This document shows positions 42,901 through 53,250 of a DNA stretch of 64,000 nt, piece after piece (the stretch's first letter is position 1; each line of letters opens with the position of its first letter). The DNA comes from Hermatobates lingyangjiaoensis (lineage: Eukaryota > Arthropoda > Insecta > Hemiptera > Hermatobatidae). The notes under the pieces were generated by a model, which had not been told where the DNA came from, did not search any database, and saw only the letters and a program-made list of their open reading frames with translations. Position numbers and translations under genes: made by a program. The stretch covers positions 202,001 to 266,000 of the forward strand of contig JAPFBL010000376.1 in assembly GCA_026182355.1 (NCBI GenBank). The letters run 5' to 3'.

Positions 42901-45900
42901 AGTTAGTAGAGGACTTATGCGTTCTGTGTATCGTTTGAATATGACTCGAAAATCGCATCCTGGGGCGCATCCTTATACACGAAGACATCCAGCAGAGCTG
43001 AGTAGACTCTCTGATTGTAGGTAGGTGTCTCTCTGCTAAATCTTCTCCGTGCCGCTGGACAGCAGGAATGGTTGTTAGTACCGAAAGTTGTTAGCTTATG
43101 ATGGAAAGGTGGACATTGAAGACTATCGGTACTAGGAAGATGATCCTGGTCTCAAGTACTTCATTTTGGTTTGTAGTGGATGTTTGGGTGAACGTTTGGT
43201 TAAATCTCCCGTTTTCCGAGCTTCTTCTCTTGATGTGCGAGAAGCAGTATGTTCTCTCGTGTTGCTGTACATGAAAACATACTGCCATGAATAATGATAT
43301 TGTATTAAATATCATTAGTACATTAAAAGAAATTTAATGGTAAACTGACTATGTTATGGTAAAAGATTTGTTAAAGTTAATAACAAACCCATATTAAATT
43401 ACAATAATTGTCTTCAATATCAATCTGAAAATAACATTTCTGGTACCTCGATGTATCCAATTGAACAAAGTAGGTGGAAATATTAGAAGTTGGTCATAGA
43501 AATGAGAGTCAAAATGTAAACTAACAGGTTATAAAGCAAACCTTATCTATTATGAAGTGGTTTATAAATAAGAGGTCCGTAGACTCCCTTCTCTCCCCAA
43601 AAGGAGTTCTGATTAAAATGGAAATAGCACCATTAGATTCCTCGGAAAAAGTTACATAAGTTGAATCAACAAATTTTTTTCCTATACAACAGTTACGATA
43701 GTAACTAATACAACAGTTCCTTGTATAAATTTTCTGTAGGGAAAACATACACATACATACAGACAGTCATCTATGTATATACTTCACTTAATAAAACGAA
43801 ACACGATCCAAACTGGACACAATACGAGTTCAAAATTCAAGAAGAGTAACACACAGAGTAAGGAAACACACTTACAGACTCAAATTTTCGGGTAATCCGT
43901 CTTCAGGAGAAAAGAGAAAGGGAGACCAAGCACATTGTAGACGCAACGGCTAGTGACCCAGCCGTGAAGGCGGATTACCCGAAAATTTGAGTCTGTAAGT
44001 GTGTTTCCTTATTCTGTGTGTTACTCTTCTTGAATTTTGAACTCGTGTGTATATATATATATATATATATATAAAAAGATTTCACATAAACACGTGAAAT
44101 AACAATCAATGATCAAACCACAATAAGAAATGGGAAAACAAGACTAAGATCTTTCAACCGTAACAAGCGGTCTTCGTCAGAGTCAAAAACCCAACTGATG
44201 GGTTTTTGATGGGATTTTTACTGCCAACTGATGGCAGTTGGATTTTTGACTCTGATGAAGACCGCTTGTTACGGTTGAAAGATCTTAGTCTTGTTTTCCC
44301 GTTTCTTATTGTGGTTTGATCATATATATATAAATATTAAAGGTTTTTATTTTAAAGGTTTTAAAATAAAACCGAAACGTCTGCAATGAGAGTTTGATTA
44401 TTGAACCTAGAAAATTTGACCGAATCCCGATTAGATAACACACCTATAAATATTGATAAAAGTATGGACCGTGGAATATAAACAAAACTAAAGTTTATCG
44501 GGACTCGGTCAGTTCTTCAGGTACAAATTAAATTTCGGTTTTTATTTAAAACCGTTTTCATAGGCAGAAGTATAAAAATAAAAACTAAGTATCACATTAC
44601 AAATTATTTTAAAAAGAAAAAAATTGAAGATAGATAGCACACAAAGTAAAGAAACACACTTACAAACTCAAATTTTCGAGCAATCCGTCTTCAGGAGAAA
44701 AGAGAAAGGGACTTCTACGTATTAGAAAGTCTGCGTATTAGCGCTAATCCCGCTAATCCTTGAAAAGACCAAGCACGTTGTAGACGCAACGGCTGGTAAC
44801 CCAAGTATCCAACGGTTAACGTTGCGTGTACAACGTGCTTGGTCTCCTTTTCTCTTTTCTCCTGAAGATGGATTGCCCGAAAATTTGAAATTGTAAGTGT
44901 GTTCCTTTAGTTTGAGTGCTACCTATCTTCAATTTTGAACTGTTATTATATGCAGATCATTATGTTATAAGAAGATCATCTTTACTTAAAGTTCTAATCC
45001 TTAGTTACGATTTTGAAAAAACCATATTTACTTAAGGTTCTGAAATAGATTATCTTTACTTAAGATCATCTTTACTTAAAGCTCTAATCCTTAGTTACGA
45101 TTTTGAAATAGACCATATTTACTTGAGGTTCCGAAATGATCATTTTTATTTGTGTTTCTGATCTTTGCGTGAGGTTGTTTAGTAAATAATCTTTAGTTGA
45201 GGTTTGAGATAGATACTCAATACTTAAAGTAGGCAATAATCATAGTAGATCATTAAATAACAAAAGTTTTACATCCCACGCCTTTGATCCTTCCAAATTG
45301 CTCTTATGCCGTCAACACATTAAAGACTTGCAGTTCATTAGATATCGAGATTATGACTTCACATGTTACCCCTTTTTTTTATTTTATCTATCACAAATAT
45401 CACTAAACACCTGACACTAATGTAAATATCTTGAGTTAGGATAATAAAACCACGGATACCATTTAGATTTAAAAATAACTGTGTTTTTAGTTTTCCACCA
45501 GGATAACTAGGTGACAAATCACAAGTAACGATTAAATAACAATGTTACCAAAAATGTGCTGTTTTTGATGTATTATGCTTTTTTTTATTTAAAACAATTA
45601 ATAATAAATTTATTTTAAAGTTCTTTAATGAATAATAATGAAAATTTATTTGTAGAGGACACTTCAAAATCATTTTTAGAAAGTGATGAAGGAAAAGAAT
45701 ACAGAGAGGTTTTTGATTATTTAAGATTTGAACATTTATTGGACCATATAAGTGATATTTCAACTTTAACCCGTGATAAGGTTTTACCTGATGAATGGCT
45801 TCTCAAAGCGTACAAAACAAATTGGGTCAACTTTCTTCGCTTCGTAACCACTGATGAAACAGGGTAACATTACATTAATTTTTTTTCTTAATTATAGCAA

Positions 45901-47887
45901 ATTATTAAAAAAACAATAAATAACATTTGTATATAATTTTTTTTAATTTATTATAGAGCTGAAGAAATATCTGAAGAAGATTTTTATAAAAAAAGTTTTC
46001 GTCTTGGCAAAATGGTTGTATCATCTGAAGGCGATACCTGGAAATGGAATTGTTTTTGTTTTGGAATTGAATTAGTATGGAGTATGGAAAAATCTAGTAT
46101 TTGTGTTCAGAGGGTTAAAGGACCTCTTGAACCTGACAATTCGGCCCTGAGTCGAAAAATATTTTTAATGTAAGTTATTAGTACTTTTTTTTTATTATAG
46201 TATACTATTATCTACAATGTGTATTCATAAATGGTAAGGTAAGATTAACCACTGGATGTGCCAGGTATTAACAGGCCATGGGGATTTCAAGTCATACCTC
46301 CACAGGTTTAAAAGAACTGATGATCCGACATGTACCTGTGGAAGGGGTCCTGAGTCAGTGAGGCATTTATTGGAGTAGTGCCCTATCTTTGACAGGCAGA
46401 GGTTTAGGTTGGAAGTCCAGTCGGGACTATTTGTAGAACAAATATATCGACAATTGATAAAGGAAGACAACCTAAAGTGGTTCCTGGAATTCATACACGA
46501 AATTGGCCAAAAGAAGAAAGTGAACGCACTACGCCGTGATGAGCAATGCTAATGTCATAGATGTAATTTACCCAGGCATAGATCATGACCTATCTAAAAG
46601 GGCAAGGCTCATCTTCTTGGCTTAAAGCCAACAATTGTAAATAGGCGTATTAGTCTTTTTGTGTGATGTGGTGTCGTGGGACCCGCCTCCGCGAGGTCTA
46701 CCTTGGGCACTTGGGGGACTTCAGCGCGGCCTTGCTTCGGTAAGGCTGTAGTGGACTCCCTCAAGTGGCGAAAGGGTCTCACGTAAAAAAGCATCGATCT
46801 GTAGTGCTTTGTATCATGGAGTGGCCGAAAGGTTGAGATACATGAATACAAATCAAGACGGGTAAGGTAAGATTTTTAATGTCTTATGCGTTAACTTGTG
46901 TATTTTTGTAATTATTTGTTTAAATTAAAAAAAAACGGCTCCATTTGAGTCAAATAGCTGCACCGTTTTATATTCAATTTATAAAGTTTGTTTAAAATAC
47001 GATATAACCTCTGGATTTGATAGTGCTGCTGTGGTGGTCCAACTCGATATCGTTACTAAGCTCAGTGTTATATCAATATGTTATGACGGTAAACTTGATT
47101 CAGTTACCTCTAAGACTGTCAGTTCTATTTTATTTTTTACAGTTTTCTTATCCCGTCCACATATATTCTGTACTATTTAACTTTAACCAGGTTTGGTTCA
47201 CCGTCATACGATTCACAACAAAATATTTTAATCCAAAGTCTCTTTTGTATTTCTAGACATCTTCAGAGCTACATCAATACAGTATTAATTATAAAAACAT
47301 GAAAAAGTTTCGTAATTTAGTAATTTTATTATAATTATGTATATATTTATATAACTATTATTTATATAAATACTTTTCTTCTTCTCGGAATTTAGTCAGT
47401 GTTAATTATTTGAAATCACCTTTTTGCCAACGTTTCGTCTTTATTTTAACACATCCTCAGAGCTAGAACCCAAAAACAATGGACATTTATGTTATCTGCA
47501 ACACATTCATCATAAAAATTAAAAAAATCTTTGTCTATAAAACAAAAGAAATTTAATTTTGTGTTATAATTTCCAACCTACATAAAAAAAAAATAATTTC
47601 AATACACGAGGAATTTCATACGTGTGTGCATTTTTATTTAATGTTTATACTTTTCAATGGATATATTAATAGTATTTTATTTTAGGGTTAGTATCGTGTC
47701 TTTGAATGATCTAAGGCAAGTTGTGAAGAAAGTTTCATCTAAAATTCATGGACTGAGATTAAGAGAAAATGAAGAGGCTAAATTGCTAGAAGTTAACTCA
47801 TTGTTGGTTTATCCTCTTTATTTGCAAGCCAATGTACTTGTATCTCCTTGTACTTTTGATGACGATCTCTCTCAGTGTGGTGTGTAA
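36847..47887 (+). CDS. gcl: Germ cell-less (GMCL1-type BTB-BACK protein)
   Basis: Nine exons in continuous phase: 36847-36980, 37392-37515, 37587-37683, 37756-37907, 39280-39410, 42434-42600, 45656-45863, 45957-46169, 47686-47887; 475 residues. GCL is a nuclear-envelope-associated CUL3 substrate adaptor, needed for germ-cell formation in flies by targeting the Torso receptor. The start MGTVYS has Gly2 and Ser6, an N-myristoylation signature. KKRK (26-29) is a nuclear localisation candidate. BTB spans ~62-165 (GSDVTVSVLGKDWYLHKIYL, SPYFESMFSG, VLAASTLLQMEGLIEQCCE). BACK follows (LQYYSAARDYGL, HKDLCVIQTEM, MWIYVRCNPSW), then the GCL-specific C-terminal domain (WKWNCFCFGIELVW, LLEVNSLLVYPLYLQANVL). 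The first in-frame ATG was chosen; an in-frame TGA lies upstream at 36817. Introns 4, 5, 6 and 8 are loaded with repeats. Confidence 0.95.
37392..37515 (+). CDS. gcl: gcl exon 2 (BTB start)
   Basis: YQSLFVEGKGSDVTVSVLGK through LHKIYLRQ, the BTB entry and the conserved H-K-x-x-L. Confidence 0.93.
37587..37683 (+). CDS. gcl: gcl exon 3 (BTB)
   Basis: SPYFESMFSGKWSETDKSDI, the BTB dimer-helix segment, ending with one base of a Cys codon. Confidence 0.93.
37756..37907 (+). CDS. gcl: gcl exon 4 (BTB end)
   Basis: VVPVLAASTLLQMEGLIEQC, the BTB helices that contact CUL3 in the family. Only the donor at 37908 (GTTGGT) keeps the frame; the nearby GTATTT would break it. Confidence 0.9.
38395..39140 (+). 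repeat. 126-bp tandem array in gcl intron 4
   Basis: Units marked by AGGACGGTGTGCATAAG start at 38412, 38521, 38647, 38773 and 38899, with decayed copies at about 39015 and 39126. The three central spacings are exactly 126 bp (42 codons), so the frame 38515-38964 stays open and repeats VCIRFHICCELPEVCMELNY. No family is recognised; it lies wholly in an intron and is probably non-coding. Confidence 0.85.
39280..39410 (+). CDS. gcl: gcl exon 5 (BACK)
   Basis: TVLQYYSAARDYGLKKVVEE and a Leu/Tyr-rich helix. Acceptor TTTGTTTAG, donor GTAAGC. Confidence 0.93.
39865..40030 (-). mobile_element. tRNA-derived SINE, family 1 (5'-truncated)
   Basis: Body only: TCATTAAAGATCCC, CACTTAGGC-type and GGTCCTTTT/GTCCCACAAGGGA modules of family 1; the tRNA-like head is missing. 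Confidence 0.55.
40406..40444 (-). ncRNA. Hammerhead ribozyme-like motif, family B
   Basis: Complete copy as at 16621-16659, antisense to gcl. Confidence 0.75.
40887..40925 (+). ncRNA. Hammerhead ribozyme-like motif, family B
   Basis: Complete copy, stem III ACGCGU intact; sense strand of gcl intron 5. Confidence 0.75.
42178..42403. mobile_element. Family B foldback, short copy with 12-bp target duplication
   Basis: Same ends as 40353-41029 but with a much shorter inside. ATGAATTCATGA at 42166-42177 and 42404-42415 is a 12-bp duplication. The right arm lost the hammerhead core (CCGCACGCGTTGAATAAAAC). Confidence 0.88.
42231..42269 (-). ncRNA. Hammerhead ribozyme-like motif, family B
   Basis: Complete core; stem II GAACAC/GUGUUC with loop changed to AGA. 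Antisense to gcl. Confidence 0.72.
42434..42600 (+). CDS. gcl: gcl exon 6 (BACK)
   Basis: PELMLKIVSHKDLCVIQTEM and MWIYVRCNPSWDLANSSEDV. Donor GTGAGT. Confidence 0.93.
42755..43295 (+). other. Unclassified coding-like block in gcl intron 6
   Basis: Less AT-rich than its surroundings. Plus-strand frames between stops give MTRKSHPGAHPYTRRHPAEL and SPVFRASSLDVREAVCSLVL, but no family is recognised and there are stops. Probably a decayed transposable element or processed fragment. Confidence 0.3.
43825..44050. mobile_element. Family D foldback
   Basis: Arms 43830-43905 and 43973-44046 (ACGAGTTCAAAATTCAAGAA and its inverse) with a non-inverted middle; (AT)n on the right. In gcl intron 6. Confidence 0.85.
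43879..43909 (-). ncRNA. Hammerhead-like motif, family D
   Basis: Compact 31 nt: stem I CUC/GAG, CUGAAGA, extra C, very short stem II GG/CC, GAAA, stem III AAUU, triplet UUU. Confidence 0.6.
44142..44184 (-). ncRNA. Hammerhead ribozyme-like motif, family A
   Basis: Complete 43-nt motif, antisense to gcl. Confidence 0.75.
44248..44290 (+). ncRNA. Hammerhead ribozyme-like motif, family A
   Basis: Complete motif with core CUGAUGA (N7 = U, the commonest natural form); sense to gcl. Confidence 0.75.
44667..44697 (-). ncRNA. Hammerhead-like motif, family D
   Basis: Stem I CUC/GAG, CUGAAGA, extra C, GG/CU-type weak stem II, GAAA, AAUU, triplet UUU. Antisense to gcl. Confidence 0.5.
44859..44889 (+). 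ncRNA. Hammerhead-like motif, family D (stem I weakened)
   Basis: Stem I CUC/GAA pairs at two of three positions; CUGAAGA, extra U, GG/CC, GAAA and AAUU kept. Confidence 0.5.
45656..45863 (+). CDS. gcl: gcl exon 7
   Basis: FLESDEGKEYREVFDYLRFE, then LPDEWLLKAYKTNWVNFLR. The acceptor is TTTGTAG at 45655; an upstream open ATG in the same frame is intron sequence. Confidence 0.9.
45957..46169 (+). CDS. gcl: gcl exon 8
   Basis: FRLGKMVVSSEGDTWKWNCF and ICVQRVKGPLEPDNSALSRK, the GCL C-terminal domain. Donor GTAAGT. Confidence 0.92.
46240..46860 (+). pseudogene. R1-type LINE 3' end in gcl intron 8
   Basis: About 98 codons with one in-frame stop: QVLTGHGDFKSYLHRFKRTD, DPTCTCGRGPESVRHLLE, stop, CPIFDRQRFRLEVQSGLF. 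TGHG, the CxC and the H-x4-CP spacing are the C-terminal zinc-knuckle region of R1-like LINE ORF2. The 3' UTR follows to ~46860 and matches 17950-18125. Truncated and dead. Confidence 0.8.
47385..47530 (-). mobile_element. Family C half-element
   Basis: Single arm of the 22305-22640 foldback (CTTCTTCTCGGAATTTAGTC), carrying a hammerhead. In gcl intron 8. Confidence 0.75.
47426..47463 (-). ncRNA. Hammerhead ribozyme-like motif, family C
   Basis: Stem I GCU/GGC with a G-U pair, CUGAGGA, extra U, stem II GU..AC partly paired, GAAA, ACGU, triplet GUU. A decayed half-motif also lies near 47256. Confidence 0.6.
47686..47887 (+). CDS. gcl: gcl exon 9 (terminal)
   Basis: VSIVSLNDLRQVVKKVSSKI and LEVNSLLVYPLYLQANVLVS to a stop at 47885-47887. 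Confidence 0.92.
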
Positions 47888-48321
47888 ATATCATTAAGGG
47901 ATAATTCATTAAGGGGACTTCATTCCTGTTCTGAAAAACATTAACAAAGTGAATGAACTGCATTTTTATGTACATATGATATAAAAAAAGAAATCATTAT
48001 TTTGATGTTTGGTAGGTCATTCATAAATGATCTATTTTCAGTACTTTTGTCAAAATGATATAATTTTGTTAATTGTATTAAATGTTTAAGAAAAGTAGAA
48101 TTATTAATTTCGTTGAAGTATTTTAAACCCATTTCTTAATGTCTACATGTAAGAGAGTTAGTACTTTAAGACTGTTTTATGTGTTCAACTGATTTTGTTA
48201 TTTTATTTTAAAAATATATTTATAATGGTTTATTTTATTATTTGTATTATTGAATAATTGTTTTTCTTTAATTTTAATATTTTTAAAACAGGCCTTATTG
48301 AGAGAAAGTCATTTGATTAAT

Positions 48322-48327
48322 AATAAA
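48322..48327 (+). terminator. Candidate poly(A) signal of gcl
   Basis: AATAAA about 435 nt after the stop; an ATTAAA variant also occurs near 48076. Which is used cannot be told. Confidence 0.35.
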
Positions 48328-49049
48328 TGCAATTCCAATTTATGTATATTCGCATTTAGATGACTGTAAAGATTTATTAAGGTAGAACCAACATTTTGTG
48401 AAAAAAAATGACTATTGGGTTTTATGAGTGAGAAAAAATCTGGATTGGTTTACACTCAACTTATTAGATTGCGTTAGTAGATAATACTGTCATGCTTATG
48501 TTGACGTTTATGTGTGCCTGAGCTTTCCTACCATACCACTTCTAAATCTAGTTAGGTTACCATTGAACGATTTGCCATTTTTACCGTCCCATGTTCCATA
48601 TGGCAACCGCCTGAAGTGTACGTTGCGAAGATGGGTAACTCAATGCTACAACGCGCTTCAGTTACATTGAAGCACAATTAAACAGACTAAAGCAAACCAG
48701 TGTAGCCTAACCGTAACACACTATTACTACAACCGTCAATTAATCTAATATAATACCTAGGGCTTAGCAAAGTATGCCACTAAGCCTAAACAGATACCTA
48801 ATGTTTCTAATTTGAATCATACATGACATTACCTATTAATAAATACACACAAGACATCTAATATCTTAGCACAGGCGTTTTGTCATAATTCGAGAGATGA
48901 TGTAAATCCACATTTACAACAGCTTCTAAGATTTTAGCTTAAACTAGATGTAAAAATCGAAATTAACCCATAATTTGTATTCATTACACATAAAATTAGT
49001 CAAATGGATTAGTTTGTTTTTGTTTTACAATGACCACACTTATAGACTT

Positions 49050-49365
49050 TTTCATCTGTTAGTGTCGTTTCTGGGGGCGGAAAGTGTGGCACCCATTTCA
49101 TTAATGGGCGAGCCACATTAAGGGTGTTGGTTATACATTGGGAGTTCTGATTTTTGCCTAACTCAAGTGTATTTAGAGTAAGGATCTTTAATGAGTATCT
49201 GATATCGTACAGGCTCGTCTTCGATTGTGTAAAATTCTCTCCGAGGTTCGACTGTTCAGATTTATTTACTTTCCACGTGAATAAATCGGGTTCCGAGTGG
49301 GTATTAACCATGAGCCTACCAGTTCAGAGGCAAGCACGCTAACCACTGAGCTAACCTGGCCCCTA
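49050..49365 (-). mobile_element. tRNA-derived SINE, family 1
   Basis: Minus-strand head GGGGCCAGGTTAGCTCAGTG (A box) near 49363, GCCTCTGAACTGG, ATGGTTAATACCC (decayed B box), then the body. Two diverged ~85-bp direct repeats (48896-48987 and 49637-49720) lie on either side, too long to be a target duplication. Confidence 0.75.
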
Positions 49366-49779
49366 CAAAAGGAATAGTAGAATGATATTCTACATACTTT
49401 TACCTCAAACAGAATTATGATCTCATTATCTACTAGTTTCGATAAAATTCTTAATATCTTCCTTAGGACTGAGCGGACTATATACAAAACCTAAACGGAT
49501 AACTATTGTATATAACTTGATCCTATTGTGCTATTTATCTGATTTATTATATCGATAATGAAGTAACATCGTAAAGGAGTTACTGTACATATCAAACCTC
49601 TTATCTCTGGCGTTATGTCCCAATAGGAGTGATTCATATTCACATTTAAACACTTCTACGATCTAAGGCTTAAACTAGACACAAAATAATCGTAATTAAT
49701 CCATAATTTAAATTATTAATCATCATAATTAAATTAATAACGTATACAGGAGTATGAGTCGATTGATCCTTCTTTAAGG

Positions 49780-50115
49780 AGAACTTACTTATTAGCCAAC
49801 ACCTGCCCTTTGCATACCTGCAATTAAGCCCCGCGTTCATCAGTAAAGACGCGCCTGTAGAAAAAAATCATCGTTGGATGCCGCCCTCACGCGACCTCAA
49901 GTACCTCCTACATGAGTGCAGCTTATCCATAGAAAGCTTCCATTGGATGGAAGGATAACTGTTCTGTAGAGGTGATACGCCAGGAAGTCGTGACCGGTTA
50001 TAGACCGAAAGACTGCAACAGTTACTAATCATGGATCCCTTCCAATGGGTCCACCGCCGGTGAAGTGCCTCACCTACTCGTGGAACCCACAGCCTGAAAT
50101 AATAAACGATCAACA
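49780..50115. other. Unclassified GC-richer block
   Basis: GC-richer than its surroundings, with a minus-strand open stretch (WVPRVGEALHRRWTHWKG) that matches no family I recognise. Probably a decayed retroelement. Confidence 0.3.
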
Positions 50116-50474
50116 GAATTCACCTTATAAGCTGCTACGACAAAAAAAGATATACCAAGTCTTTAAGTAGAACTGATTATTGTCACTGCGTCATGAGCTC
50201 ACAACCCTTGCAATAAGTGGTGGCAATATCCATAAGGTGTAGATTTTTGTTTCATATTATTAATATAGAACATATTAATTTCCCATTTTATTTATAACAC
50301 CTTACTTGATTCTTTTATTATTTAATTCCTCATTTCAAGTCCAGTAGTGTTTTCATTTTTATTATTAGTTTAAATAAAATATCTATTTGATGGTTCATTT
50401 GTTCGTTTATTAAATTATCCATATTTACATACTTTTAGTTCCTCTGTTATAATAATTCGTTGGTCCTTTTTAAC

Positions 50475-50623
50475 CTGCCTTTAATTGGTCCATTGAATTT
50501 TCTATATTGTCTGGTTCATATCCTTGTTTAGTTAAATAATTAGCATATTTTGATTTGTTTTCATTGTTTAAATAGTCTTTAAGTTGTTTTTTAAATCTTT
50601 TCTTTAAAGTCCTTCCTGTCTGT

Positions 50624-50650
<27 letters not shown>
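50475..50650 (-). pseudogene. GIY-YIG endonuclease fragment of a Penelope-like element
   Basis: Minus strand: the frame leaves an (AT)n tract and reads YIGQTGRTLKKRFKKQLKDY, then a Lys/Asn-rich stretch and stop. YIGQT-x-R-x3-R is the core of a GIY-YIG domain; the first half is replaced by (AT)n, as in the 3.7 kb copy. Confidence 0.7.
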
Positions 50651-50661
<11 letters not shown>

Positions 50662-50689
50662 CAAACCACAATAAGAAATGGGAAAACAA

Positions 50690-50732
50690 GACTAAGATCT
50701 TTCAACCGTAACAAGCGGTCTTCGTCAGAGTC
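50690..50732 (-). ncRNA. Hammerhead ribozyme-like motif, family A
   Basis: Complete 43-nt motif. Confidence 0.75.
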
Positions 50733-50748
50733 AAAAACCCGGGTTTTT

Positions 50749-50791
50749 GACTCTGACGAAGACCGCTTGTTACGGTTGAAAGATCTTAGTC
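50749..50791 (+). ncRNA. Hammerhead ribozyme-like motif, family A
   Basis: Complete 43-nt motif, mirror of 50690-50732, with only 16 bp between them. Confidence 0.75.
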
Positions 50792-50854
50792 TTGTTTTCC
50801 CATTTCTTATTGTGGTTTGATCATTGATTGTTGTTTCACGTGTTTGTGTGAAAT

Positions 50855-50903
<49 letters not shown>

Positions 50904-51022
50904 AATTAAATGAAACGATTCCACGAACTAAATAAATTATATTGACACAAAGGACACACAGAAATGACACAGAAACTCACTTCTAAGTGTCGTTGTTTAT
51001 CTGCGGAGCGACTCGTTTCTAT

Positions 51023-51060
51023 CTTTCTGATGACGAGGACATCGAAATATAGTAGTGAGA
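51023..51060 (+). ncRNA. Hammerhead-like motif, family K
   Basis: CUGAUGA, extra C, stem II GA/UC (short), GAAA, stem III AUAU, triplet AUA. Stem I pairing is poor. Decayed relatives near 3320, 9820, 26500 and 51510. Confidence 0.45.
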
Positions 51061-52104
51061 TTCTGTTTCATTTCTTTGTGTCAATATAGTTTATATATAT
51101 ATATCCAACCAAAAAATAATAGATTGTAACTGCATTTCTATAAAAACTTGATAAATCAGTGCTGAAATTTTAAAAATGTTTTATTATTAACTCCTATTTG
51201 GGTGCCTTCGTCCAATGGTTTTTTATTAAAAAAAAATCAACCTAAAATTTTATGTTGATTAAAAATATATGTAAAACCCGTATACTGGCTCGTGGAATAA
51301 AATTTAGTGGTTGAAAACGTAAATCTTACAGAAAAATAAGGTATATGTAGAAATCTAGTAAAACAGTAAATCGTTATCAGGCATATTCTAAATTTAGTTT
51401 AATTTTCTAATGATAAATACTTTTTAAATTAAAAAAAATATTTAATAAATAAATATGTTTGGGACAATTAACGTTAACTTAAAAGAGATTACAGAAACTC
51501 ACTACTATATTTTGACGGCGTCGCCATAAGGTAGGGTAATAAATAAATGAGTCCCTCCGAAGATAGGCGATGACTCCTGCATTTATGACAGTATATATAT
51601 AGAATACAAAATCGGAAAAGTTTATTCTGATATTGGCTCAAAGCTCTAGTATGTTCTGTCATTTATTTAGACAAATATTTTTTATATCCAAACCATTTTA
51701 TTGATTGAACAGTAGTTTTAAGCACACCGAGTTCTATAAATGTGTGTATATTGACATAAAAATGTTAAACATGAAGCGATACTTTAGAAATGCCTAAGGT
51801 CTTAGCAAATATTTTTGCGTGCAGCCTTACCAGTGGTAGATGCGCAATTTGAGCTTTCCCTAGAAACCTTAGGCAAACAGTTTTTTCTTCAACCACTTCC
51901 GTCATGGATTAAAAAAAAACGATTACACCGTTGTTTTCAGCGCATCAAGAGTTTTCTTTCATTTAGCCTTTGTTATCATTATATTTGCATTAATTCTCTC
52001 AAGTATATTGGTAAGACTGTACTCCGCACCTTTTGAATTAGTATTTAGAGTTTTTTATTCAAGTGGAAATTTGCTGATTGAATTATCCATCAATCTACAG
52101 GAGT

Positions 52105-52250
52105 ATTCTGTGCTCGTCTCCGCGTGGTTCACCTCGGGCGTATCTCAAAGGCTGGTATTGCCTCTAGCCTCGGCTAGGGCTTGGTGCTCCCGAGATGCGG
52201 CGAAAGAGCTTTCACGTTAAAAGGCATCATTCTGTTCTGTTATTACTCGT
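52105..52250 (+). mobile_element. LINE 3'-end fragment
   Basis: CTCCGCGTGGTTCACCTCGG, GGCGAAAGAGCTTTCACGTT match the 3' UTR at 46680-46800. No coding part recognised upstream. Confidence 0.5.
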
Positions 52251-52964
52251 GATATTGCTGAAGAAGCAGGGTGCGGGGAATAATACCAAAACAGGTATAG
52301 TCTGACGAATAGTGTGCTTGCTTTTAAAAGTAAAGATTCTATTCCCACGACCCTAGGTTTTTTGAAATGTGAAATTGGAAATATTGTGCACATCGTCCCT
52401 CGGAGAGTACGTAAAGATGCTGGCCCTAAGCTGTACGATTAGGTACTTGATAGAAAATCCTACTCCAATAAACTTGATTGTGAGGTAATATTTCGAGCCT
52501 CACATATGACTAAAATGGGCACCAATTAATTAATAAGCCTCACTTTCTGTCCCTAGAACAGCACTAAATATGAAAGCCTAAAGGTATAGTGATGGAAAGA
52601 ACACTACATTATGTGTTAGTTTGATGCTAACAATCATTTTAAAAAAGTTTTCTCACTCTCATCCGCTATGTAGTGTATGGTTATTAATAATTTGTCTATG
52701 ATGGATTGATAACTATGGGAAAGTGATTTGAGAAAAAGTATGGTGGAATGTCATATTTGAGTTGAAGTTTATAATGGGTGAAACGACAAAAACCTTCGGT
52801 AGATCAGGGTTTCTTTTTACTATAGAAGGAGGCCAATATGTGAATTTGCAGGTCCGAGTAGAGTATCGGAAGTAATAAGGAGAGTGTTACGAAGGGTTGA
52901 GCTATGAGGACTGCTTACCTTGGCAGCTCAACATTGGTAATTAGAACTAAAGTCTGCTAGAAAT

Positions 52965-53250
52965 CTAAGGGGTCCAGGGTAGCCCAGGGCTTGCGTGCTC
53001 GCCGCTGAACTGGTGGATCACCATTCGTGCCCTCAATTTATTCACGTGACAGGTGAAAAAAAATCTCACACATCATCCATCAGAGAGGGCGTTAAGCTAT
53101 TGGCTCCCATTAAGGTACTCATTAAAGATCCTACTCTAAATACATTTGAGTTAAGCAAAATTTAGGACTCTCAATATAGAATGTTCATTGTGTGGTATCA
53201 CAAAGGGTCAATGTTCGGTTTTTGTGTGTTTTCTTGTGAGAAACCATTAC
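52965..53250 (+). mobile_element. tRNA-derived SINE, family 1 (plus orientation)
   Basis: GGGGTCCAGGGTAGCCCAGG head, GAACTGGTGGATCACC (decayed B box), then CTCATTAAAGATCCTACTCT and GTGTGGTATCACAAAGGGTC. Confidence 0.7.

Larger units (their letters stand above)
44073..44335. mobile_element. Family A foldback
   Basis: Arms from AAAAAGATTTCACATAAACA; the centre carries a small ACTGATGG duplication. (AT)n on both sides. In gcl intron 6. Confidence 0.88.
44625..44945. mobile_element. Family D foldback, second copy
   Basis: Arms ATTGAAGATAGATAGCAC and inverse ending CTATCTTCAATTTTGAACTG; the middle contains GACCAAGCACGTTGTAGACG and its inverse. Confidence 0.85.
50655..50880. mobile_element. Family A foldback between (AT)n tracts
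   Basis: Arms from GATCAAACCACAATAAGAAA; centre AAACCCGGGTTT. The left end abuts (AT)n directly, without the TTTCACATAAAC segment; the right end has it. Confidence 0.9.

Noticed and set aside
46225..46494. 89-codon minus-strand frame
   Set aside because: Shadow of the plus-strand R1-type LINE fragment.
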